Part shown: piece after piece, positions 21,443 through 30,561 of the stretch
Position numbering within the stretch: the first letter of the stretch is position 1
How the letters are laid out: each line of letters begins with the position of its first letter
NCBI RefSeq assembly: GCF_029714945.1
Contig: NZ_CP121634.1
Location: forward strand, 3,617,001 to 3,681,000
Source of the DNA: Bradyrhizobium sp. CIAT3101
GTDB lineage: Bacteria > Pseudomonadota > Alphaproteobacteria > Rhizobiales > Xanthobacteraceae
Length of the DNA stretch: 64,000 bases
Direction: 5' to 3'
The notes under the pieces: generated by a model
What the model was told of the DNA's origin: nothing
Databases searched by the model: none
What the model saw: the letters and a program-made list of their open reading frames with translations, nothing else
Translations under genes and position numbers: made by a program

Positions 21443-23500
21443 CTAGCGCCACATCCCCCGCATCCGCGCGCCGATGTCGACCTTCGGCCCCTGCGCGCCG
21501 GTGCGCGCCGCGCCCGCGGCGGCCTTCGGCCAGGCGGCGCGCTCGAACAGATAGACCAGCTGCTCCGGGATGAAGCGGGTGCGCGAGGCGTAGACGTGGC
21601 GGTCGCCCTTGGCTTGCTGGCCGTGGACGAAGAAGCGTTGCGGCACCACGAGATGCAGATCGTCCTTGGCCCGCGTCATCGCGACGTAAAGCAGGCGGCG
21701 CTCTTCTTCCAGCTCGGCGCTGGTGCCGGCGCCGAGGTCGGAGGGCATGCAGCCGTCGACGACGTTGAGCACGAACACCGACTTCCACTCCTGGCCCTTG
21801 GCCGAGTGGATGGTGGAGAGGATCAAATAGTCCTCGTCGCGCAAGGGCGGCCCTGATTTGTCGCTGGTCGCATCCGGCGGGTCGAGCGTGAGTTCGGTCA
21901 GGAATTTTTCACGTGAGGAATAGCCGCTGGCGATCTGCTCGAGCTGCATCAGATCGGCTCGGCGCGTCTCGGAGTCTTCGTGGATGCGATCGAGATGCGG
22001 TTCGTACCACAGACGGACGCGCTCGAGATCGACGGGCCATTCCGAGTAGCGCAGGTTTTCGACGGTGCGGACGAAAGCGGTCCAGTCATCGCCGGTGCGC
22101 GCCGGCACCGGGAGGTGCGCGAGCGCGTGCAGCGGGTCCATGCTCTCGGCCATCTGGTCGAGCACGCGCTGCGCGGTCGCGGGGCCGATGCCCGGCAGCA
22201 GATGCAGGATGCGAAAACCGGCGACGCGGTCGCGCGGGTTCTCGGCGAAGCGCAAGAGCGCCAGCACATCCTTGACATGCGCGGCGTCGAGGAATTTCAG
22301 CCCGCCGAACTTCACGAACGGGATGTTGCGGCGGGTCAGCTCGATTTCGAGCGGGCCGGAATGCGATGAGGTGCGGAACAGTACCGCCTGGTGCTTGAGC
22401 AGCGCGCCTTGCTCGCGATTGGCCAACACCTGCTCGACGATGTAGCGGGCCTGGTCGGCCTCGTCGTGCACGGTGACGAGTTGCGGCTTCTGCGCGGAGG
22501 AGCGGTCGGTCCAGAGGTTTTTCGTGAAGCGCTCGCGCGCAAGCCCGATGACGCCGTTGGCGGCCGCGAGCACTGCTTGCGTCGAGCGGTAGTTGCGGTC
22601 GAGCGTGATCATCTCCGCGCGCGGCGAGAAGCTTTGCGGAAAATCCAGGATGTTGCGCACGGTGGCGGCGCGGAACGAATAGATCGACTGGGCGTCGTCG
22701 CCGACGACGGTGAGCCCGCGTCCATCAGGCTTCAGCGCCAGCAGGATCGAGGATTGCAGGCGGTTGGTGTCCTGGTATTCGTCGACCAGCACGTGATCGA
22801 AGCGGCCGCCGATCTCGTCGGCGATGAGCGCGTCGCTCATCATCTGCGACCAGTACAGCAGCAGGTCGTCGTAATCGAGCACGTGCTGGGCCTGCTTGGC
22901 CTCGACATAAGCGGCGAACAGACCTTTCAGCTCGGCGGCCCAGCCCGCGCACCAGGGGTAGTGCGCCCCCAACACCTTCTCGATCTCCATCTCGGCATTG
23001 ACGCAGCGCGAGTAGATCGACAGGCAGGTGCCCTTGGCCGGAAAGCGGCTCTCCGTCTTCGACAGGCCGCGCTCGTGCCGGACCAGATTCATCAGGTCGG
23101 CGGAATCCTCGCGGTCGTGGATGGTGAAGGCGGGATCGACGCCGATCCGTTCGGCATATTCGCGCAGCAGTCGCGCGCCGATGCCGTGGAAGGTGCCGGC
23201 CCATGTCAGCGCATCGCGCATGATCGCGGCGTTGTTCTCGCCCAGCACTTTTCGGGCGATGCGCTCGACCCGGCCGGCCATCTCGGCGGCGGCGCGGCGG
23301 GAAAACGTCATCAGCAGGATGCGGCGCGGATCGGCACCGGCGACGATCAGATGCGCGACGCGGTGGGCGAGCGTATTGGTCTTGCCGGAACCGGCGCCGG
23401 CAATGACGAGCAGGGGCGCGCCCACGGTCGCGCCATCGGCCACGCCATGCTCTACGGCGCGGCGCTGCTCCGCATTGAGCGTGTCCAGATAGGTCGTCAC
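21443..23500 (-). CDS. UvrD/Rep-type ATP-dependent DNA helicase
   Basis: A 685-residue superfamily 1A helicase (3'-5' DNA unwinding, repair). Motifs in order: Q motif 'LNAEQRRAVEHG'; Walker A 'AGAGSGKT' (about 34-41); motif Ia 'LLMTFSRRAAAEM'; motif II 'VDEYQDTN'; motif III 'VVGDDAQSIYSFRAA'; motif IV 'LDRNYRST'; motif V 'LSTIHSAKGQEWKSVFV'; motif VI 'EERRLLYVAMTRAKDDL'. The GTG at 23500 is preferred because GGGGCG lies upstream and the helicase domain begins at once; an ATG at 23551 is possible. The C-terminal region is shorter than in E. coli UvrD (720 aa). Confidence 0.92.
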   Translation of the reverse strand: MTTYLDTLNAEQRRAVEHGVADGATVGAPLLVIAGAGSGKTNTLAHRVAHLIVAGADPRRILLMTFSRRAAAEMAGRVERIARKVLGENNAAIMRDALTWAGTFHGIGARLLREYAERIGVDPAFTIHDREDSADLMNLVRHERGLSKTESRFPAKGTCLSIYSRCVNAEMEIEKVLGAHYPWCAGWAAELKGLFAAYVEAKQAQHVLDYDDLLLYWSQMMSDALIADEIGGRFDHVLVDEYQDTNRLQSSILLALKPDGRGLTVVGDDAQSIYSFRAATVRNILDFPQSFSPRAEMITLDRNYRSTQAVLAAANGVIGLARERFTKNLWTDRSSAQKPQLVTVHDEADQARYIVEQVLANREQGALLKHQAVLFRTSSHSGPLEIELTRRNIPFVKFGGLKFLDAAHVKDVLALLRFAENPRDRVAGFRILHLLPGIGPATAQRVLDQMAESMDPLHALAHLPVPARTGDDWTAFVRTVENLRYSEWPVDLERVRLWYEPHLDRIHEDSETRRADLMQLEQIASGYSSREKFLTELTLDPPDATSDKSGPPLRDEDYLILSTIHSAKGQEWKSVFVLNVVDGCMPSDLGAGTSAELEEERRLLYVAMTRAKDDLHLVVPQRFFVHGQQAKGDRHVYASRTRFIPEQLVYLFERAAWPKAAAGAARTGAQGPKVDIGARMRGMWR

Positions 23501-23629
23501 GAATCGCCCCGGTGAAAGACCGAGAGTCGGCGATCCCGGCGCGAATCGCAATGCGGCTGGACGGAACCGGAATTAGGATTTAGGGGGAAAGACGGCCCAA
23601 GGTTCCAGCCCGAAGAGCGCGCGCCCTGC

Positions 23630-24220
23630 ATGACCGAGCTCAAGCCCGACCAGTTCGAGATGCGGCGGCTGGAATCGCTCAGCAACACCATCTTCGGTGT
23701 CGCCATGACGCTGTTGGCCTACGACCTGCCCAAAGCGGCGGTGTTCACCAGCGCGCCGGACTGGAGCGATCTCGCCCAGGCCTATTCCGGCAAGCTTTCC
23801 GGCTTTGCGCTCAGCTTCATCATCGCCGGCCTGTTCTGGATCAGTCATCACCGGCGGCTGGCACGTCAGCCCGTGGGCAGCCGCGGCATGGTGATCCTCA
23901 ATCTGTTCTTCCTGCTCTCGATCGTGCTGCTGCCGGTGACCAACGGCCTCTACACCAATTACAGCATGAGCAGTGCGGTGGCCGTGCTCTACGGTCTGCA
24001 CCTGACCGCCATTGCAGGCCTCAATGCGTGGCTGTGGTGGATCATTCTGGGCGGCTGGCGGCGCGAGACCATGGCGTCGCTGTTTCCGCTGCTCGTGTTC
24101 ATTCCGGGCACGATCGTTGCGGCATTCGCGCCGCATGTCGCGCCCTTCCTTTGGTTCATTGCCTTCGGCGGGCTCCTGATCCGGCGCTTCTATGGGGCGC
24201 CGAGCGGCCCGAACGCGTAG
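23630..24220 (+). CDS. TMEM175/DUF1211-family membrane protein
   Basis: A 196-residue integral membrane protein with about six hydrophobic segments. Near residues 16-28, 'LSNTIFGVAMTLL' corresponds to the first-helix motif of the TMEM175 family (usually F-S-D-x-V-F-A-I-A-x-T-L-L), which lines the pore of these potassium-permeable channels. Here the usual 'FSD' is 'LSN', so ion selectivity may differ. Bacterial members are small two- or three-fold repeats like this one. It is divergent from the helicase gene and convergent with the YciI gene. Confidence 0.8.
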   Translation: MTELKPDQFEMRRLESLSNTIFGVAMTLLAYDLPKAAVFTSAPDWSDLAQAYSGKLSGFALSFIIAGLFWISHHRRLARQPVGSRGMVILNLFFLLSIVLLPVTNGLYTNYSMSSAVAVLYGLHLTAIAGLNAWLWWIILGGWRRETMASLFPLLVFIPGTIVAAFAPHVAPFLWFIAFGGLLIRRFYGAPSGPNA

Positions 24221-24229
24221 GCCGCGCGC

Positions 24230-24616
24230 TTATTTGCTCGATGGGGTCGCGCCGAACCCATCGGCTGGCACGTAAAGCTTGACCGGTCGGATTTCGTAGA
24301 CCGCACTGGGATTGACCTGGCGCAGCAATCGCGCGGCCGCGATGGCCTCCTCTTCCGTGTCGTAGTTGACGAGGTGGAAGCCCAGAAGCTGCTCCTTGGT
24401 CTCTGCGAACGGGCCGTCCAGCACGATGCCGGCGCCGGGGCCACGCAAGGTGCGGGCCTTGTGAGTGTCGTCCAGACGGGCGGCCGGCCCAAGGTGCCCG
24501 CTTGCCCTCAAGGGCGCCTGAACCTCGATGACCTTGGCGACGACCGCGGCGTCCTCCGCCGCGGACCACGACAAGATCTCGCCTTCCACATGGTAAGCCA
24601 GGATCGCGTAAAGCAT
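24230..24616 (-). CDS. YciI-family protein
   Basis: A 128-residue protein of the YCII domain family (ferredoxin-like alpha+beta fold). The N-terminal strand 'MLYAILAYHVEG', the 'LRASGHLGPAARL' helix-turn and the 'GPFAETKEQLLGFHLVNYDTEEEAIAAARL' block are typical. In many members a His/Asp pair is proposed to be catalytic; the biological role is not established. ATG 24616 is chosen over GTG 24622 because GAGG lies 8 bases upstream of it. It is monocistronic, convergent with the TMEM175-like gene. Confidence 0.82.
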   Translation of the reverse strand: MLYAILAYHVEGEILSWSAAEDAAVVAKVIEVQAPLRASGHLGPAARLDDTHKARTLRGPGAGIVLDGPFAETKEQLLGFHLVNYDTEEEAIAAARLLRQVNPSAVYEIRPVKLYVPADGFGATPSSK

Positions 24617-24821
24617 CTTCACCTCGTTTGTTTTTCGGGCACGCAGCCCGAAGGACGTATGGTCGCCGCCGAGACCGACAACGGCCGACCGGAAAATATT
24701 GCGCCGCGGCGTGTGCGACGAAACGGTCCTGAAACCCGATTACCACCCGGCGGAGTGAACGCCGTCCGGAGACGGGGCGACTGATTGCCACAAGAGCAGT
24801 TAAGGCTCATCGGAGGCGGCA

Positions 24822-25007
24822 ATGTCGGGTCAGACCATCAAGATCATCTGTGACGCACGACGGGCAGGGAAGTCCGAACCTGCCGATCTGCACGACCAGG
24901 CCGGCCATCACCGTTATTATGGCAGCTCGGCCGAGAGTGGCGGAGAGCGCATCGTCGAGAGCCGCCGCGGCAAGCGTCCGTCCGTGCTCGCCATCTTCGG
25001 CTTCTGA
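24822..25007 (+). CDS. Small hypothetical protein (61 aa)
   Basis: A 61-codon frame with an excellent ribosome binding site (GGAGG at 24812-24816, 5 bases before the ATG). The product is basic, Arg/Gly/His-rich, with a 'GGERIVESRRGKRPSVLAIFGF' C-terminal part and no signal or domain. The upstream 200 bases hold no other gene, so a promoter is possible there. The good Shine-Dalgarno is the main support; the sequence itself is not recognisable. Confidence 0.45.
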   Translation: MSGQTIKIICDARRAGKSEPADLHDQAGHHRYYGSSAESGGERIVESRRGKRPSVLAIFGF

Positions 25008-25016
25008 GCCGGGTTG

Positions 25017-25730
25017 TCAGGGGGCGCTCAGAACCTGCTTGACGAGTGTCTCGCGCAGCGCCGCCAACTCGCCGCTCGTCTCCATCTGCTCGATCACCTG
25101 TCCAACCTTCGGCACGAGATCGCGGTGGCGTTCGTGCAAATAGTGGAAGATGCGGATGCGTTCGAGCGGTGGGGAGAGCGGATAGATCCTTCCCTGTAGA
25201 TTGAGCTTGCGAACGGCGACCAGCCCGCTGAAGAGGTCGGTGACCATCACGTCGAAACGATCGGCATCCAGCATCCTGATCATGTTCTCAAGGCTCGTGG
25301 TCGCCGTGACGTGGTCCATGCCGCGCGTCCCGGCTTCCGACGAGCCGACGCCGCGGACGATGCCGATGCTGTAGTTCCTGATCGAATTCCAGCCGTTCAC
25401 GTCGAAATGGAGTTTGGTCGCGAACACTGCGGGTTCGATGTAGTTGATCGCCGGCGTCACCCGCAGCAGCGTCGGGTATTCGCGCGACAGCGTTCCGATC
25501 CGCTGGATTTCGCCATCGACCTCGCCGGCGCTCGACAGGGCCAGCGCCCGCTTGCCGGGGACATCCTCGAATTCGAGCTTGATGTTCAGCTTGGCATAGA
25601 CGGCCCGCAGCATCTCGCCGCCGACATACTGATCGGGGATGTCGGCGATCCGCGCGAGCCGAATCACCGACTGCGCGGAGGACGAACCGGCTGCGAACAG
25701 CGACACGCAGACGACGACTATCCGCCACAT
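25017..25730 (-). CDS. Periplasmic solute-binding protein (family 3-like)
   Basis: A 237-residue exported protein with a signal peptide (cleavage after 'SSAQ' near residue 20) and the two-lobed pattern of bacterial extracellular solute-binding protein family 3, which usually binds amino acids. ATG 25730 has AGAGG upstream; an in-frame start at 25754 is less likely. No transporter genes accompany it. It is divergent from a hybrid histidine kinase with its own periplasmic domain, so it may present a ligand to that sensor rather than feed an ABC transporter; this is inference. Confidence 0.75.
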   Translation of the reverse strand: MWRIVVVCVSLFAAGSSSAQSVIRLARIADIPDQYVGGEMLRAVYAKLNIKLEFEDVPGKRALALSSAGEVDGEIQRIGTLSREYPTLLRVTPAINYIEPAVFATKLHFDVNGWNSIRNYSIGIVRGVGSSEAGTRGMDHVTATTSLENMIRMLDADRFDVMVTDLFSGLVAVRKLNLQGRIYPLSPPLERIRIFHYLHERHRDLVPKVGQVIEQMETSGELAALRETLVKQVLSAP

Positions 25731-26065
25731 GAGGTGCCTCTCTGGTCGGGTCATGCTACCACTGGGTTCTGGTACCCGCGCGATCTACCGGAGATGGCGC
25801 TTGCGCGGAGCAACAACACTGACCCTTCGCCCGCCATCGGGGCAACTCCCGATTTTCACCGATGTCATTCTAGCATGCGAAGTGGTAGCTTGCGCGAGGA
25901 TCCCGCTGCCGGACCGCAAGATATGACCCCACCGACCTCAGATCGCTCAAGGGCCGACAGGATTGCTGCGCGCATCACGTGCTGAGGGAGATTCAAAACC
26001 GTTGAATTGTGTGAGGCTGCGACCGGCAGGCCGGAGAGGTGTCGCCATTTTCGGGGACGGGGTGC

Positions 26066-28462
26066 ATGGGCAACGCAGGTGACAGCAATCCCGATCGCGG
26101 CCGCGCTGTTACGCCGGCGGGTGCGAAGCAGGATTTGAACGGCATCAGATCCGCGTTCACGTCCCCGATGCTCGCGGCGCTGCTGTCGCGAATCTTCAAC
26201 TGGTCACGCAGCGGCATCGGACCGCGCCTGCTTGCCGCTGTGCTGCTGTTCTCCTCGATCGTGACGCTGACGCTGACCGCGCTCCAGCTCTATCTGGACT
26301 ATGATCGCGAAGTCGGCGTGATCGAGACGCGGCTCGATGAGGTCGGCCGCAGCAGCACGGCGAGCCTCGGCGAGAGCCTGTGGAATCTCGACCAGAACCA
26401 GCTCAAGCTCCAGCTCGACGGCATCCTGCGGCTGCCCAGTATCCGCGCCGCCGAGGTCCGTGAGGTTGCCGATCGCCCCAATCCCATCCGTGTCGCCGTC
26501 GGCGAGCGAGGCAGCAGCTCGGTCGTGACGCGCGACTATCCCCTGACCACCACCGTGCAGGGGACTGCGCGTCCCATCGGCGTGCTCCATGTCGAGGCGA
26601 CGCTGAGTGATGTCTATCAGCAATTGCTGAACCGGGCTCTCGTCATCCTGGCAAGCCAGGCGGCGAAGACGTTCCTCGTCTCGCTGTTCATCATCTACAT
26701 GGTTCATCTTCTGGTGACGCGGCATCTGGTCGCCATCGCCGACTTCGTCAGCAAGTACAGCCTGGCGCGGCCGCCGCCGCCGTTGCATCTGGAGCGACGG
26801 CCTCCTTACGATCCCGATGAGCTGGACAAGGTGATCGATGCGTTCAACACCATGTGCGCCAACCTCGGCCGTGCCTACGGCGAGCTGCGCGAGGCCAATG
26901 CGAATCTCGAACGTGATCTGAAGATCCGCCGGCGCGCCGAAGAGGATGCGCGCGCGAGCGAGCAGCGCTTTCGCGACTATGCGGAGACCGCATCCGACTG
27001 GTTCTGGGAAACCGGGCCGGATCACGTGTTCACCTACATATCGGACCGGGCCGGCGCCTTCGGCATGGATCGCGAGGCCCTGATCGGCAAGCGTCGTCCC
27101 GATGCGGCCTTCGACCACGACGCCGAAGCGGAGAAATGGCGCAATCACATGGCGACGCTGGATCGCCACGAGCCGTTCCGGAAGTTCGAGTATCGCGGCC
27201 GCGATCGGACGGGGCGTCTGCACTCTTTCAGTGTCAACGGTCAGCCGGTGTTCGCCGAGGACGGGCGTTTCATGGGCTATCGCGGCTCCTCCACCGATCT
27301 CACCGCGCAGCACGAGACCGAGGAGCGGCTTCGCCAGTCCCAGAAGATGGATGCGATCGGCCAGCTCACCGGCGGCGTCGCGCACGACTTCAACAACGTG
27401 CTCACCGTCATCACCGGCACCATCGAGATCATTCAGGAAGGGCTCGCCGACAAGCCGGAGCTCGCCGCGATCGCCCAGCTCATCGACGATGCCGCCTTGC
27501 GCGGCGCCGAGATCACGTCTCAGCTCCTGACCTTCGCGCGGCGCCAGCCGCTGGAGCCGCGCGAGATCGACGTCAATGGTCTCGTGGTCGAGACGGCGAA
27601 GCTGTTGCGGCCGATCCTCGGCGAGCATGTCGAGATCGTGACTAGGCTCGCAGACGATGCGTGGTTGGCGATGGCAGATCCGTCGCAGCTTTCGTCGGCG
27701 ATCGTCAACCTCGCCGTCAATGCGCGCGATGCGATGCCGGATGGCGGCACGCTCACGCTCGAGACGGCAAACCGGGAGCTCGACAGCAGCGGCGACGGCG
27801 ATGCCGGCTCCTATGTCATGGTCGCCGTGGCCGACACCGGTCACGGCATCCCGGCCGACATCCGCGACCGCGTGTTCGAGCCGTTCTTCACCACCAAGGG
27901 GGTCGGTCGCGGCACCGGACTTGGTCTGAGCATGGTCTATGGCTTCGCCAAGCAGACCGGGGGCAGCGTTGCGATCGAGAGCGAGGAGGGCCACGGCACG
28001 GTGATGCGGCTGTTCCTGCCGCGATCGGCAGGCGAAGCGGCCACGAGGACCGGGCCGGTGGCGGCGCCCGCGCCGGCGCGAGGGCACGAGACCATCCTCG
28101 TGGTCGAGGACGATCCGCTCGTGCAGGGTTATGTCATCGCCCAGCTCGGCAGCCTCGGCTATCGCACGCTGACTGCCAGCGATGGCGCAACCGCGCTCGC
28201 CTTGGTCGACCAGGGGGTGAGCTTCGATCTCCTGTTCACCGACATCATCATGCCCGGCGGCATGAACGGGCGGGAATTGGCCGAAGCGGTCCGGCTCCGT
28301 CGGCCCGGCGTGCGGGTGCTCTACACCTCCGGCTATACCGACAACACCATCGTCCACGAGGGACATCTCGATCCCGGCGTGGCGCTGCTGCCGAAACCGT
28401 ACCGTAAGGCCGACCTGTCTCAGAAGATTCGCGAGATGCTCGCGGGCGAACCGCCGCTCTAG
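26066..28462 (+). CDS. Hybrid sensor histidine kinase (membrane, PAS, receiver)
   Basis: About 798 residues. Order, numbered from 26066: a membrane helix (about 54-78), a periplasmic sensor region (about 80-195), a second membrane helix (about 200-222), a HAMP-like linker and coiled coil (about 250-300) and a PAS domain (about 300-420). Then come the HisKA dimerisation domain with '[11 protein letters not shown]' (phospho-acceptor His), HATPase_c with '[10 protein letters not shown]', 'DTGHGIP' and '[11 protein letters not shown]', and a C-terminal receiver with 'LLFTDIIMP' (phospho-Asp). Starts at 26039 or 26168 are alternatives. No dedicated response regulator is adjacent. A solute-binding protein gene is divergent, 335 bases away. 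Confidence 0.88.
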   Translation: MGNAGDSNPDRGRAVTPAGAKQDLNGIRSAFTSPMLAALLSRIFNWSRSGIGPRLLAAVLLFSSIVTLTLTALQLYLDYDREVGVIETRLDEVGRSSTASLGESLWNLDQNQLKLQLDGILRLPSIRAAEVREVADRPNPIRVAVGERGSSSVVTRDYPLTTTVQGTARPIGVLHVEATLSDVYQQLLNRALVILASQAAKTFLVSLFIIYMVHLLVTRHLVAIADFVSKYSLARPPPPLHLERRPPYDPDELDKVIDAFNTMCANLGRAYGELREANANLERDLKIRRRAEEDARASEQRFRDYAETASDWFWETGPDHVFTYISDRAGAFGMDREALIGKRRPDAAFDHDAEAEKWRNHMATLDRHEPFRKFEYRGRDRTGRLHSFSVNGQPVFAEDGRFMGYRGSSTDLTAQHETEERLRQSQKMDAIGQLTGGVAHDFNNVLTVITGTIEIIQEGLADKPELAAIAQLIDDAALRGAEITSQLLTFARRQPLEPREIDVNGLVVETAKLLRPILGEHVEIVTRLADDAWLAMADPSQLSSAIVNLAVNARDAMPDGGTLTLETANRELDSSGDGDAGSYVMVAVADTGHGIPADIRDRVFEPFFTTKGVGRGTGLGLSMVYGFAKQTGGSVAIESEEGHGTVMRLFLPRSAGEAATRTGPVAAPAPARGHETILVVEDDPLVQGYVIAQLGSLGYRTLTASDGATALALVDQGVSFDLLFTDIIMPGGMNGRELAEAVRLRRPGVRVLYTSGYTDNTIVHEGHLDPGVALLPKPYRKADLSQKIREMLAGEPPL

Positions 28463-28497
28463 GCAGAGCGTGCACCGGCGAAAGCGGCCCGACCACG

Positions 28498-28529
28498 AAA
28501 AAGGCGCGGCGGGGAGACCCCGTCGCGCC
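28498..28529 (-). terminator. Rho-independent terminator of a mini transcription unit
   Basis: Bases 28503-28514 pair with 28518-28529 (12 bp, one G-T pair, 3-base loop). On the minus strand the hairpin is followed directly by TTTTT (complement of 28498-28502). It ends the short transcript that begins near 28664. Confidence 0.8.
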
Positions 28530-28590
28530 CGATTTCTTGCTCGCTGGTCCAGGGCTGAGAGCGCCCCGATGCCAAGCCCTTATCGAGAGC

Positions 28591-28635
28591 TTAGCGGGCG
28601 ATCCCAGCGAGGTGACAGCGCTTGGTAAAAGACAC
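28591..28635 (-). CDS. 14-residue peptide with perfect Shine-Dalgarno
   Basis: GTG at 28635 starts a 14-codon frame ending at TAA (28591-28593), giving (M)SFTKRCHLAGIAR. The ribosome binding site AAAGGAGGTGATCC lies immediately upstream (complement of 28638-28651) and matches the whole 3' tail of 16S rRNA, far more than an ordinary Shine-Dalgarno. A well-formed promoter is 36 bases upstream and an intrinsic terminator follows. The peptide is basic with one Cys. It may be a leader or regulatory peptide, or the RNA may be the functional product. No family known to me with confidence. Confidence 0.6.
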   Translation of the reverse strand: MSFTKRCHLAGIAR

Positions 28636-28670
28636 TGGATCACCTCCTTTCGTTGATTGCGGGAGATCTC

Positions 28671-28699
28671 AATATAGGCAGGAAGGCCGACGCTGTTAA
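28671..28699 (-). promoter_or_regulatory. Sigma-70-type promoter for mini transcription unit
   Basis: On the minus strand, TTAACA (complement of 28694-28699) and TATATT (complement of 28671-28676) are separated by exactly 17 bases. Each matches the sigma-70 consensus at 5 of 6 positions. Confidence 0.7.
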
Positions 28700-28820
28700 G
28701 GGGCCGCGGCGAGGAGCGGAACCAGGCCTGTGCGCAAGGTCAGGACAACCGGCGAAAGCGGTCCAAGGGGAGTGAGTGGCAGTTGAGACCGCCGCCCGGC
28801 CGTGTTAGGGAGCCGGTGTC

Positions 28821-28894
28821 GCGGGTGTAGCTCAATGGTAGAGCAGCAGCCTTCCAAGCTGAATACGAGGGTTCGATTCCCTTCACCCGCTCCA
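28821..28894 (+). tRNA. tRNA-Gly (TCC)
   Basis: A 74-base cloverleaf: acceptor GCGGGTG pairs with CACCCGC, D arm GCTCAATGGTAGAGC, anticodon loop CTTCCAA carrying TCC, T arm GGGTTCGATTCCC, CCA encoded (28892-28894). Confidence 0.95.
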
Positions 28895-29301
28895 ACAATT
28901 CCAATTACTTATTCCAGGTGTCCGTTTCTATTCGGACAAGCACGCTGTTGCTCATTCGGACAATTGTCCGACTTTCGTTCGCACGGCACCACCTTGCTTG
29001 GCGCCGATCGCTATCTGTTTCGTGGTGCGCTTGACGTGTTTTTCCAACACCTTCACGGAGGTGCGCTGCTTTCCGCCAGGATCTCAATATTGGTCAGCTC
29101 AGCGTCATTCCCCGGCAACACCTTTTTTAGGCGTGCTTCGACCCTTTCCTCCCATGAGAGTGGCGGGCTGCCCCCCGGCTCATGCAAATTAATGCGCCGC
29201 AGCCCCATCAAGCGAACAATGCGGACTTGTGATGGAGATAGCGACGGCCACCAGAGGATGGAACTGCGGTCGAATACAATCAGCCCAATCAATCCAGGCG
29301 T
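28895..29301. other. Degenerate stretch next to tRNA-Gly, no intact gene
   Basis: 407 bases with no gene I can support. On the minus strand, two overlapping frames look like broken coding sequence. One (about 29055-29290) contains 'EERVEARLKKVLPG'. The other (about 28965-29090) contains 'VKVLEKHVKRTTKQIAIG'. A tRNA 3' end followed by decayed coding sequence suggests the scar of an old integrated element. No family assigned. Confidence 0.35.
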
Positions 29302-30561
29302 TCAGCTCCGCATAAACCCTTCGCACTCGCGTTGTGCCCAATCGAGTGTGTCTTCCATCTTCTCACCCCTGGCGTAACGCAGCGCCATCTTGGTCAGCGT
29401 GGCTCGGGCATAGATCTGCTGCGCAATTTTTGGCGGCGCAGGAGCGGCCGCGATTGACAGCTTCTGATGGTTGTAGGGGTTCGGATAGTGGTAGAGCGTG
29501 CCCTTCGGAGGACCTTCCTCAGCCCACGTCTTGAGTGTCGCCAAGTTCTCGTAGGCCGGCAGGTCGTAGCCACCGCTGGCTGTGACAAATTTCTCGATCG
29601 ATGACCGTTTCGACAAATGGGCGAGCAGGCTCTTGGCCGCCTCCTTGTTCTTGGAGAATGCCCAGATGGCCCAGAAGGAGGGTACATACGGCGCGAAGCG
29701 CCCCTTTGGGCCGGCCGGGAATCCGTGGGTCCAGCATTGCTCCGCAACTTGCGGGGCGTCCCGCTTGGCGAGAGCCCAGGCGCTCGGTGGGTTCATGATC
29801 AGCGCGCCACGTCCGGAAATCAGCCATCTGTTGTTCGAGGCATCGTCCCATGAAGGCGCGCCGGGCGGCAGAAAGGCGATCAGCTTCTTGTAATATTCGA
29901 GAGCCTGACGAACCTGATCCGTTTTCACCGTGAGGTCGCCCTTGGCATCGACGAGCTCGCCGCCGAACGACTGGAAGATCGCACCTGCCGTGTCGACGCT
30001 GTCTGGGGTCTCGCCAAGGCCAATCCCAAACATGAAGCCACCCTTCTGGCAGGCTTCGGCCGCCTTCAGGAACGTATCCATGGTCCAGCTGTCGGCTTTG
30101 GGCGGCGCTCCCGCAGGGTACAGTTCCTGGATGTCGATACCCGCATATCTCTTCATCAGATCGATGCGAGAGCAGGGCCCCTTGATCTGGCTTCCCGGCG
30201 TTGCGGGGACCGCGAGCCATCTGCCCGCTGCCTGACCGAGATATCTCACGGTGCCGTTCACCTCACCGTGCTGCCTGATCGCAGGCTCAACGACGTCGTT
30301 CACCGCCTCGAAATGCTCGGCATAAGCTTGCGGCCACCAGCTATCCATATAAAGAATGTCGTGGCCAGATTTGGCCTGAGCTTCGGCCGCGACGATCAAT
30401 TCGATCTTCCTGCCTTGGCTCGTGATGTAGTCGATGGAAACCTCGATCTTCTCCTTCACGGCCCACTCGTTGACGAGGGCGGTTGATGTGTCGTTGGCGC
30501 CGGGCACCCAGTGGTCCCAGAGGCCAATCGACAATTTGCCGGCAGCATACGCGCCGCGCAC
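29302..30561 (-). CDS. Extracellular solute-binding protein, signal peptide out of frame
   Basis: A family 1-type (sugar or polyamine-like) ABC substrate-binding protein, 419 residues from GTG 30561. The mature domain is complete: 'KLSIGLWDHWVPGAND' near the start, 'SGHDILYMDSWWPQAYAEH', and 'RGALIMNPPSAWALAK'. The frame stays open upstream of 30561 and encodes a perfect Tat signal ('SRREFVSATALSTAALITA'). However, no start codon is in that frame: the ATG at 30652 is one base out, with an extra G at 30649. As read, the protein would lack its signal and stay in the cytoplasm. No permease or ATPase genes are adjacent. Confidence 0.75.
   Translation of the reverse strand: MRGAYAAGKLSIGLWDHWVPGANDTSTALVNEWAVKEKIEVSIDYITSQGRKIELIVAAEAQAKSGHDILYMDSWWPQAYAEHFEAVNDVVEPAIRQHGEVNGTVRYLGQAAGRWLAVPATPGSQIKGPCSRIDLMKRYAGIDIQELYPAGAPPKADSWTMDTFLKAAEACQKGGFMFGIGLGETPDSVDTAGAIFQSFGGELVDAKGDLTVKTDQVRQALEYYKKLIAFLPPGAPSWDDASNNRWLISGRGALIMNPPSAWALAKRDAPQVAEQCWTHGFPAGPKGRFAPYVPSFWAIWAFSKNKEAAKSLLAHLSKRSSIEKFVTASGGYDLPAYENLATLKTWAEEGPPKGTLYHYPNPYNHQKLSIAAAPAPPKIAQQIYARATLTKMALRYARGEKMEDTLDWAQRECEGFMRS

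Larger units (their letters stand above)
28498..28664 (-). ncRNA. Candidate small RNA / mini-mRNA (about 165 nt)
   Basis: Promoter at 28671-28699, expected start near 28664, and terminator at 28498-28529 delimit a transcript of about 165 bases. It contains the 14-codon frame and then about 60 bases of untranslated RNA before the terminator. Its extended Shine-Dalgarno could compete for ribosomes. Existence of the transcript is inferred from these signals only. Confidence 0.5.

Noticed and set aside
22391..23515. 374-codon plus-strand frame over the helicase gene
   Set aside because: Antisense to a helicase with all SF1 motifs; no homology-like motifs of its own.
26204..28366. 720-codon open frame antisense to the hybrid kinase
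   Set aside because: GC-rich codon bias produces long antisense frames here. The kinase frame carries all the family motifs; the antisense protein is Arg/His/Glu-rich without domains.
28636..28652. Fragment of a 16S rRNA gene 3' end on the plus strand
   Set aside because: The match is limited to about 15 bases of the anti-Shine-Dalgarno tail, with no rRNA sequence before it. It is explained better as a Shine-Dalgarno on the other strand.
28802..29377. 191-codon open frame on the plus strand across tRNA-Gly
   Set aside because: Its N-terminal part is a translated tRNA, and it has no ribosome binding site or recognisable domain.
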